Source: Monoraphidium neglectum (taxonomy: Eukaryota > Chlorophyta > Chlorophyceae > Sphaeropleales > Selenastraceae). From it: 14,048 nt of DNA. Shown one piece after another: positions 1 through 7,981 of the stretch. The stretch covers positions 3,867 to 17,914 of the forward strand of contig NW_014012601.1 in assembly GCF_000611645.1 (NCBI RefSeq), in the 5' to 3' direction. The notes beneath the pieces are model-generated. The model made no database searches and had not been told where the DNA came from. It saw only the letters and a list, made by a program, of their open reading frames with translations. The translations under genes and the position numbers were made by a program. The stretch's first letter is position 1. The number at the start of each line of letters is the position of its first letter.

Positions 1-3000
1 CCCGCCCCGCCGGCGCGCGCGCCCCCTGCCGCCGCGCGGCGCCGAGCTCGCCGGCCGCGGCGAGCAGCAGCGCCCCCAGCGCCGCCTGCGCGGCCTCGCG
101 GGCCAGCGGCCGGCCGCCGGCGCACGCGGCGTTCTGCAGCGCACACAGCAGCGCGCCGACCGGCACCGCTGCCGCCGCCTGACCCCCCTCTGCGTCCCTA
201 TCCTCTCCTTCCTCTTCCTCACTCTGCCTTCTATCTTCCGCCTCCCCTCGACAGCACGCCGTCCTCCCCAGTAATGCCACGTGCATGCTCTGCAGTAGCA
301 GCACCCGCAGCACGCCGCAGCCGCAGGACCGCAGCAGCAAAAGCGCCCGAGAAAATCCCAGCCCAAACACCTTGCCGCAAGCGCCGCCTCTGTCGCCGTC
401 GGCCGCGCAGCCGTTGGCCGTTGGCCCTAAAGTGTCCCAGGCCGTCGGCGGCCGCGACACGCCCGCGCTGGTGGCAGCGGTGGCCCGGGCGGCGGCGAGC
501 AGGGCTCGCGCACACTCCCACTGGTGCAGGTGCTGCGCGGCGGCGAGCAGCAGGCCGGGGTCGCGCCGCGCCACCAGGGACGCGCCCAGCAGCTGAAAAA
601 GCGCCCCTGCCGCCGCCACCTCCTCGTACCCTGCGCCGCGCCGCACTTCTTGACCGCCGCCCCGCGCCGCCGCAACGGCCGCGGCGCCGCCGGCGCCGCC
701 GATCGCATCCAACAGTATGCAGCGCGCGGCGGCTCCCAGATCATCCTGAGAAGCCACCAGGCCCCACGCGGCCTCCGAATCTTCGCCGCCGCACCTACCG
801 CCGCCGCCTTCGCCGCCGCCGCCGCCGCCGCCAGCGAGCGCCCTGATGCCCAGCGTGTTGGACGCGTTGAGAGCGGCCAGCTGCAGGGAGGGCAGGAGCG
901 GGTGCGCCGCGCCGAGGGCGCGCAGCCGCACGGCCGCGAGCCGCAGCTGTGGGGCGGGATGTCGGTGAGGGCGCGGGTTGGTGAGAGCGGCCGGGCGCGG
1001 AGTGTAAATTCTGGTCTGCACCGTCCCATTGCAGTGGCAGACTGCCAAGTGCACCTCCACTCGGCCTGTTGTGTGCTCACAACATGCAATACAGGATCCG
1101 TGGGGGCGGTGTGTTGACAAAAGCAGCAGACAAGCTCTCAGCTGTCCAAGCTGTTTGTTCAAGCAGCCCACGCGATTTCAGTGGTGTTCGGCGCCTGCCG
1201 GCCCTCGGCAGCCGCACACAACAGTCCCAAGCCTGGCCACTCACCAGCGGCGCCGCCCCCTGGAGCAGCGCAGGCACGTCCTCGTCAGCGCAGTCAGCTG
1301 CAGCAGACATCAGGGCGCCGCAGCAGCCCGCGGTGACGCCGCAGCTTTCAGTGTTGCTTTGACCCGAATGCTCAAGAAGCAGCCGCCTCAGCACCTGCAG
1401 CAGCTGCCACTCCTCCAGTGCCGTGTGCAGCAGCTTTGGCCGCAGTTGCAGGACGCGAGTCACCAAAGCCAGCTGCGCAGCAGCTGCCAGCGCGGCGGCA
1501 GCATCCTCCCGGGGCCGCGGGTCGCCGCCGGCGGCAGGCGCGGCGCCGCCCTCGGGCCGCTCGTGGGAGCTGCGGGGCAGCTGCCGCTCGCAGGCCGCCG
1601 CGGCCTGCGGCAGCAGAGAGAGCGCGCCTGACGCGGCCGCCAGCGCCTGCGCGGCATCCTCCAGCAGCTGCAGGCAGGCGTCGGTTGCGCCGCCGCTGGG
1701 TGTGAAACCAGGCATACTGCACAACCCTTGGTGTTCAGGCGCCACGTCAGCAATCTGAGTCAGCATGCTGGTCAGCCACGAAGCAAGGAGCCTCTGGGCC
1801 ACCGCGGGCATGTGGGTGGCACGCGCCAGGACCCAGCGCGACACCGGGTGCGCCGGGCCCAGCCCCGCCCGCGGCGGCGCGCGCTGCAGCGCTGCGCATA
1901 TCGCCGGCGGCGGCGCCGGCGGCGCGGGGGGCGAGGCGTCGACGGCGCGGGGGCCGGCGGCCGCCTGCTGCCGCAGCGCGGCCGCCAGCGACTCCTCGGC
2001 TTCCGCGTAGATCTGGCAGACGCAGATGAGCGCATCTGGCTGCGCGGCCAGGCCGGGGCCTGCGGCAGCAACCAGGCCGTTGAGCGCTTCCATGACGCGC
2101 CCCGGCGGCCAGCAGCAGCACCCGCCGCCGCCGCCGCTGGCGGCGCAGAGGGACGCGCGGACTATGAGCAGCGCGCTCCTCTGGAGATCCGTCAGTCCGC
2201 AAAAACGCCGGATGCCGCCGGGCGCCGGCGCCGCCGCCGGGTCGGGGCCGGCGGCGGCGGCGGCGGACGGAGGGTCGGCGGCGGCAGAGAGCACTGACAG
2301 CACTTGGTCGAGGGTCGGGCACCTCCTGGCCAGAGTCGCCGCGAGCTGGTCGCTCTGCTGAACCAGGGCGGCTGCGGCCGCGCGAGGGCGCGGGCGCGGC
2401 CAGCGGAGCGAGGGGGCGCGCGTCAGGCCGGCCCGCTGGGCTCTGTATGAGAGGCACATGGCATCAAGCATACACGTAACCGCCACGGGCAGGCCCCACG
2501 CACCCCAGTGCCCATGCGGATGACAGGGACGCGTCAGCTCGTTCAGACTGCACCTGTCGCAAGCCCTAGGGTGTCCGCGTGCGCCGCCGCCAGCAGCAGC
2601 GCGCGCCACGCCGCGTGTGCGGCCGGAGGCGGCGGCCGCAGCGCGAGGGCGTCCGCGGTGAGGGCGCACCACTGGAAGCCGACGAGCAGCTGCCCAGCAA
2701 AGCCGGCCAGGATTGGCGCCAGATCGCCTCCGAGGGCTGCGCCTGCGGTGACACAGGGCGGCAATCAGGTTCCACTGATTTCCCCGCAAGCATGTGCAGG
2801 TTGGCTGTTGGCGGGTAGACGGGTTGGTGACACGGTGAATCAGGCGCCTGGTCAAGACCATCCAGAGCACCTGAGGATTTGCTGCGTGCCGCCCAGGAAG
2901 CACGACCCTCCCAGCTCGTCACTAATCACCTGCTTCGAACACTCCAATGACTGTTTGCAGCATCCCAGCCAGCGCCAACAACGGGTCACCAGGCTCTGCG

Positions 3001-3174
3001 GTGCCCTCAGGCGCAAGAGGCTGCCTCGAGTCGGCCGCCGCCGCGATGCAGTTCATGAGTCTTGCCAGGGCCGGCGCGACGTGCTCGAGGCAGCCCTCAA
3101 GCAGCCGAACCAGCTCCTCTGCGCACGCCCCCGCTGCGGCGCCACCTGCAAATGGCATTGGCACGTGCTGCTGC

Positions 3175-3240
<66 letters not shown>

Positions 3241-3611
3241 CGCCGCTGCGCCGCTACCGCCCCCGCCTGCGCCGCGTGCTGCGCCCGGCCTGCCGCACGT
3301 CGCCCCGCGCCGCTGCCGCCGCCGCGCGCGGGTTCTGCGGGCGCAGGGGCCGGGGTGGCTTGCGCCGCGAGCGCCGCGGCGGCAGCCGTCGCAAGCTCAG
3401 ACGCCCGCGCGACCAGGACGCCCCGAGCCAAGCACGCGGGCTCCGTCAGCGTCAGCAGGCCCAACGCGCGGCCCGCGCAGCTGAGCAGCGGCCGGTGGAC
3501 CGCGGCCCAGTTTGAGGGGCTGGCGGCTGCCCAGTGCTGGAGGAGCCAAGCGGCGATGCTGGCGGTGGGGAGAGGCAGGGACCGTGGAGGAGTTGGTGGC
3601 TAGCGGAGGGA

Positions 3612-3678
<67 letters not shown>

Positions 3679-6156
3679 GCAGCAGCAGCAGCGACAGCAG
3701 CAGCAGCAGCAGCAGCGGCAGCAGCAGCAGCAGACACGATCATGACAGGAGACCCCAAAACACCCGCACCTGCAAGCAGAGCAGTAGGCCGCCTGAAGCT
3801 CCGCAGACAGACGCAGTTGCCCCTCGGCCTGCCCGCCGCCGCCGCCCTCAGCAGCGTCTGGCAGCACCGCCTCGACCGCCGCCGCGAGCCGCCTCGCTGC
3901 CGCGCGCGGCAGCTGCGCCACCGCACGGTGCTCGGGCGCCGCGAGGGCGCAAAGCAGGCGCAGGGTGTCTGCCTGGATGGCGATGTGGCGCGTCGTGGTC
4001 GCGTGGCCGAGGAGTGACATGAGCGTGTCCAGCCCGAAGTGCAGGTGGCGCGCGAACAGGGGGCCTGCGGCGGCAGTTCGGGGTGAACGCGCGTTTGGGG
4101 CTCAGAGGCAACCGGGGATGTGCGGCGGGGGGGGGTGGGAGATGTCCTCGGCGATGCGGCCGGCAAACGCGGGCTGCCGGCGTTTGGGGTGGCGCAAGTG
4201 CGAAAGCATCATCAGCCTTGCCACATGGGGGCGAGCCACAGGCTCGCCTTGGTGTGCGAGGTGATGCAGCGCCGCCACCGCGCAGCACTGCAGCGCCTCC
4301 CGCTCGCACGCCTGCTCCTCAGTCCCCGGCAGCGCCGTGGCCCCGCCCGCGGTTGCTGCAGGTGTGAAAGCGCCGCTGCTGGCCGACGAAAAAGCGAGCG
4401 TCCCTCGGATCATTTCGAATAGATACTCGCACGCATCTCCCTCTATCAGCTGGCAAACCACCACCGGCGGCGCCTGGCGCGCGACCGCGCCGAGCAGCTG
4501 CGCGGCGGCTTCCTGCAGCGCGGGCAGCGGCTGCAGCAAGCAAGTCTTGAGCGCCGATACAACGCACGCGCCGGCTCCGCCGCCGAGCACCTCGGTCCCT
4601 GAATCTTCCTGCGCATGCTGCGCCTGCTGCCGCTGCACAGCAGCGGCCAGCAGGGGCAGCGCCCCAGGGTTGGAGTCTGTCAAGTCGAGCATCAGCCGCA
4701 AGCACTGCAGCTGCAGCGCCGGCGGGCTGGTGTGGGGCAGCAGGGAGAGCAGCTGCAGCAGCAGGCGTTGCGCCAGGTCTGGAGGCAGGTGGGCGGCGCG
4801 GCCGCTACAGAGCAGGACCTCAAGGAGGCTGCAAAGAGGAGGGTGAGAAGGAGTATATTCAACCACGTATACCGCCGAGCGCTATTGGCAGATTTGCCTA
4901 TGTTTGTTGCGGCAGTGTGGCGCACGGGGACGGCGACAAGCGCGCCGCACACGCGCCGATGGGCCCGCTCGCCCACTAACACAGCACATCAAAGCCCCCA
5001 CGTACAGTATACACATGCAGACAGGGCCACGACGGCGCACCCACCTGAGGAGGGGGACCGCGGATGGCTCCTCCCTGGCAGCCAAAGCCGAGACAAAGTT
5101 TTCCCCCAGGGGCTGCGCGCTGCACAGCCGCGACAGCGACAGCGACAGCGCCGGCGGGTGCTGCTCGCACAGCGACCGCACCAGGATCAGGGGCCCCGTG
5201 CAGCACGGCGGGTGTGCCGCCGCGGGCGCCGCCGTCGCATGGGCGGCGTGCAGCGGCCGCGGCGGCGGCGCGGCTGGGCCCCAGCAAGCAGGATCGGCAA
5301 GCAGGTGCAACGCCCTGTGCCATCAAAAGGATTGGCAGCCATTGGTGATGAAAGCTTGTTGGTACAGCGCAGGCCGGGGTTGCATGGGCGCATCATGTTG
5401 ATCCCTCTCATTCCCTGGGCCTGCGTAACCCTAAACCGAGCTGAAATCACGGCTGCAGGGTCGCATGCATGCCACCAGGCACGCTTGCCCTGCGCTGATT
5501 ATGGCCCCACATGGAGCCATCCCCACCGCAGAGCAGGCGCCCAGGGCAAGGAACATGGCAGCAGCTGCCATGCAGGTGAACTGCGCAGGCATGCACCCCA
5601 CATTCCTGTCGCCCGGCCCGTGCCATGCATGCGCGCCTGTCGCACGCCATCTCCGGGAGGAAGTGGGGCGCCGCGCCGCAGACCAGCTGCAGCGCGTCGA
5701 GTAGCGCGTCCGCCAGGTCAGCGTCGGCGCCGCCCGCCGCGGCGAGCGCCGCGAGCAGGTTTGAGACGAGGGGGTCGGCGTGCTTCGACACCGCGTCCTG
5801 CAGCAGCCCGGGGTGGGGGCCAGACGGGTCCACCAGCTCCGTGAACTGCCTGCGATTGCGGCGGGCAGGGCATGCACGAATTGCAGCTGTTGATCTGGCT
5901 GGACGCGAAAACCTCCGGCGATCCACGGTGACCCAGCCGCCGGCGCCTGCGGGCGTCGCGTGTACTGTACAATAGCTGGCGTGTGATGACATTTGCGTCA
6001 CCTGAGGACATAATGGCGTCTGCCGGCCAGCAGTGTGGTGTCGGACACGCTGTCTGCGAAGCACAGCACGCACAGCTCGACGCCGTCGACCAGACGGTAG
6101 ACGGCGTTTGGGGGATGGGCCTGCTGCTCGTGCCCCAGGAAATCGAAAAGGCTCAT
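1..6156 (-). CDS. PRD1: Probable PRD1/MEI1-like meiotic recombination initiation protein (3' end beyond window)
   Basis: Predicted exons on the minus strand: 6156-6002, 5849-5646, 5314-5045, 4828-4248, 4064-3770, 3558-2930, 2742-2554, 2440-1245 and 946 to the left edge. Phases agree at all eight junctions, giving at least 1,488 residues without a stop. The start is ATG at 6156. Residues 22-39 read LVDGVELCVLCFADSVSD: a CxxC (C29, C32) followed by a hydrophobic Ser/Asp segment, preceded by GH at residues 8-9. From memory this matches the N-terminus of plant PRD1. Later segments (residues 53-110 and about 390-460) also match PRD1 without gaps in helix pattern. The rest is Leu/Ala-rich alpha-helical, armadillo-like, with a 21-Gln run (exon 6), Gly runs (exon 9) and an acidic patch near 200. 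Known role of the family: plant PRD1 works with SPO11 and partner proteins to make meiotic double-strand breaks; mouse MEI1 is its relative. Plant PRD1 is about 1,330 residues; here low-complexity insertions lengthen it. Weak spots: the GC donor at 4247, the GAG acceptor at 2441, and a possible in-frame 66-nt intron at 1298-1363. Another ARM/HEAT protein is the alternative. Confidence 0.68.
783..834 (+). repeat. Imperfect (GCC)n tract encoding poly-Gly
   Basis: GCC/GCC-like triplets interrupted by CTACC and TTC. On the minus strand, in exon 9 of the PRD1-like gene, they encode two Gly runs split by Glu. This is a typical slippage-prone low-complexity insertion in GC-rich algal genes. Confidence 0.7.
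3168..3245 (+). repeat. (CTG)n tract encoding poly-Gln on the minus strand
   Basis: About 26 triplets, mostly CTG with single CCG and TTG interruptions. On the minus strand, in exon 6 of the PRD1-like gene, they read as two Arg, 21 consecutive Gln (3239-3177), Arg and two Gln. The tract stays in frame with conserved-looking helical sequence on both sides, so it appears to be translated. Confidence 0.85.
3614..3733 (+). repeat. (CAG)n tract in intron 5 of the PRD1-like gene
   Basis: Forty triplets: 21 uninterrupted CAG (3614-3676), CGG, 4 CAG, CGA, 7 CAG, CGG, 5 CAG. In the minus-strand transcript this is a CUG repeat inside intron 5 (3769-3559), 56 nt upstream of the acceptor. It is complementary to the CAG tract of the following exon. 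Confidence 0.9.
4065..4247 (-). other. Probable GC-AG intron (intron 4 of the PRD1-like gene)
   Basis: The donor AAG|GCGAGC at 4247 and acceptor CCGCAG at 4065 give a 183-nt phase-1 intron. The joined protein reads LHHLAHQ-GPLFARHLHFG, which keeps register with the plant PRD1 helix pattern as I remember it. The only GT donor in the right phase (4112) would give a 48-nt intron, far shorter than its neighbours, and insert 45 residues including a Pro run. Confidence 0.55.
5554..5572. repeat. 19-bp palindrome in intron 2 of the PRD1-like gene
   Basis: CATGGCAGC and GCTGCCATG are perfect 9-nt arms with one central A. It lies within intron 2 (5645-5315), the longest intron of this gene. It could be a snap-back RNA stem or a protein site, or chance in a CAG/CTG-rich genome. 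Confidence 0.5.
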
Positions 6157-6243
6157 TGACGGATGCTGTCGGGAGGACTGAACCGCGATAATGACTTCCT
6201 TGGGCGATCTTGGCGCTTCGAGATCATGTTCGAAACAAAGCCG

Positions 6244-6248
6244 TTACA
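6244..6248 (-). terminator. TGTAA polyadenylation signal candidate of the LRR gene
   Basis: TGTAA on the minus strand lies about 190 nt after the TGA stop at 6437. TGTAA is the usual polyadenylation signal of Chlamydomonas-type green algae, replacing AATAAA. Cleavage normally follows 10-20 nt downstream, which would place it about 70-80 nt before the ATG of the next gene. Confidence 0.5.
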
Positions 6249-6253
6249 TGAAA

Positions 6254-6292
6254 CAAGAGCATGATGTACAGTACACCACATCTACGCTCTTG
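6254..6292. repeat. Inverted repeat enclosing paired GTAC cores
   Basis: CAAGAGC (6254-6260) and GCTCTTG (6286-6292) are perfect 7-nt complementary arms around a 25-nt centre. The centre holds GTACAGTAC (6266-6274), two GTAC tetramers at 5-nt spacing. GTAC is the core bound by SBP-domain factors such as Chlamydomonas CRR1. It lies 98-136 nt upstream of the PRD1-like ATG. Function is unproven. Confidence 0.4.
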
Positions 6293-6436
6293 ACGAATTG
6301 TCAACACACATGCAATGGTCCAAGGGTAAAGGCGGCACAACGCCGCACAAGGAACTCAGCACGCCCGCTGCCCTGCAAATGTTGGATCACGCAGACGTCG
6401 ACACAACCCCCAGCTGTTATACGGTACCCCCGCTGC

Positions 6437-7949
6437 TCACAAACATTTTGACCTGCCAAACAGCTGCCTGATGGAGAATCTGCGTGCAGCATGTAATTGA
6501 GAAGTGGGACCGTGAGCCATGAGCCACCGCACATGCTTGGGCTGTCGACCGCTTTGCGCCATCGCTCCCGCCTCCTCCCCGCACGCCCCCTCCAAACCGC
6601 AGCCGCCCAGCCCGGCCCACTGACCAGCTCACCTGCGGTTGCGCTTGGCGGCCCTCGTCAGCGCCTTGACGTCCTGCGGCGGCGCGCAGTTGCCCGGCAG
6701 GAATTCCAGGTGCCTCAACGCGCGGTTGACCTGCAGCGCGGCGACGAGCGCCTGGCAGCCCTCGGAGCCGATGGCGTTGTCGTGCAGTGACAGGCTCTCC
6801 AGCGTGCCGTTGACCTCCAGCGCCTTTCGCCGGGAGCAGGGGCGGCGGCGGTGCCGCCGGGGCGGGTAGGTCCGCGGGTGGAAGAGTTCCGCGGGGGCCG
6901 GTGCATGCTGCAGAGCGCGCGCAGGCTTGTCCGCACGGCCAGCCGGTTCCCCCGTGCCACCGCGGGCCTCTCCCTTCTGACATCACTGACCGCTCCCTGC
7001 GACTTTTGCTGGCCTGTCAGCATCGCGATGGTGGTGAGCGTGATGGGACATCAAACATCATCCTTGAAAGGACCGGTCACCTGCGCGAGCTTGACGGCCC
7101 CCGCGTCCCCGATTTTGTTGCGCCCCAGCTGCAGCGTCGTCAGCCGCGTGTTGCCCATCAGTAGCGCGGCCACCTCTGCCGCGCCCTCGTCCGTGATGCG
7201 GTTGTCCGGCAGCTCCAGCGTCCGCAGCGAGCGGTTGAGGCACACCGCGCGGCACAGCCGCTTCGGTGCGGCGCACGTTGAGCACATCAAAGAGACGAAG
7301 AGGATAACAACGCTCGTAAGTACCATTGCAGAACGCCTGCAACAGCATGTAACCTGCACAACGACAGCCTCAGCGGACCCCAGGTCCTTTCCGCAACTCA
7401 AATTTCTTGAACAGGCATAGTCAGGCGTGTTCACTAGCTGTTTCGGCAGCTCTCCAAGCACAGCCGCTCACCTTGACGCCGGCGTCCCCTATCCAATTGT
7501 GCGCCAGCGACAGCCCCCGCACCCTGCTGCTGCTTTCCAAGAACGCCGCCACCTTCTCCACGCCCTCAGGAGACAGCCGCATGTGCGCATGGAACACTGA
7601 CCCCGCCGAGCTCTCCACCCCCCCTGTCAAAGAGCTGCGCGCCGCGTGGGCCCCGCTTCCGCTCCCTGCGCCCGCGACAGAGCCAGCGCCCCTGCTGCCA
7701 GCTGCGGCAAAGGAGCGCAAGCTGCCGGGTTGGAGGGCGGAGCCGGTGGTGCCGCCGCTGTTGCTGTTGCGGGCCAAGAAATCGTCCAACATGGTGGCGG
7801 CCTCGGTCCAGTGCTCTGGGCGCTTTGAAGGCGAAGGCAGGGCTTCCTGCTGAGACTGCTGCTGGTGCTGGTGGTTATGCTGCTGCTGCTGTACTCCGCC
7901 CGCCGACACGGACAGCAATGGCTGCGGCCGTGCGGGCTGCTCATGTGAC

Positions 7950-7981
<32 letters not shown>

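Larger units (their letters stand above)
6157..6436 (-). other. Intergenic region between the tandem LRR and PRD1-like genes
   Basis: These 280 bp must hold the 3' UTR of the LRR gene and the promoter and leader of the PRD1-like gene. I see a TGTAA motif (6248-6244), an inverted repeat around paired GTAC cores (6254-6292), and no convincing TATA box on the minus strand. Base composition is closer to even than in the coding flanks. Confidence 0.6.

Noticed and set aside
427..1089. 220-codon minus-strand ORF over exon 9 and intron 8
   Set aside because: It is a shadow frame with an Arg/Cys/Trp-rich product. The neighbouring frame gives Leu/Ala-rich helices, joins exon 8 in phase and stays open to the window edge.
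3168..3733. CRISPR array
   Set aside because: The periodicity is a 3-nt microsatellite with no spacer structure, in a eukaryotic gene.
3512..3745. Plus-strand ORF with a long poly-Gln run
   Set aside because: It is the reverse side of the CUG repeat in intron 5 of the minus-strand gene. Any frame through a triplet repeat stays open, and nothing outside the repeat looks coding.
4113..4247. Coding extension of exon 4 to a GT donor at 4112 (48-nt intron)
   Set aside because: It is in phase, but the intron would be far shorter than all others and the added 45 residues (Arg/Pro-rich, with a G9 homopolymer at 4127-4135) break the family alignment.
5429..5435. CCCTAAA telomere-like motif in intron 2
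   Set aside because: A single copy; a telomeric array would need many tandem units.
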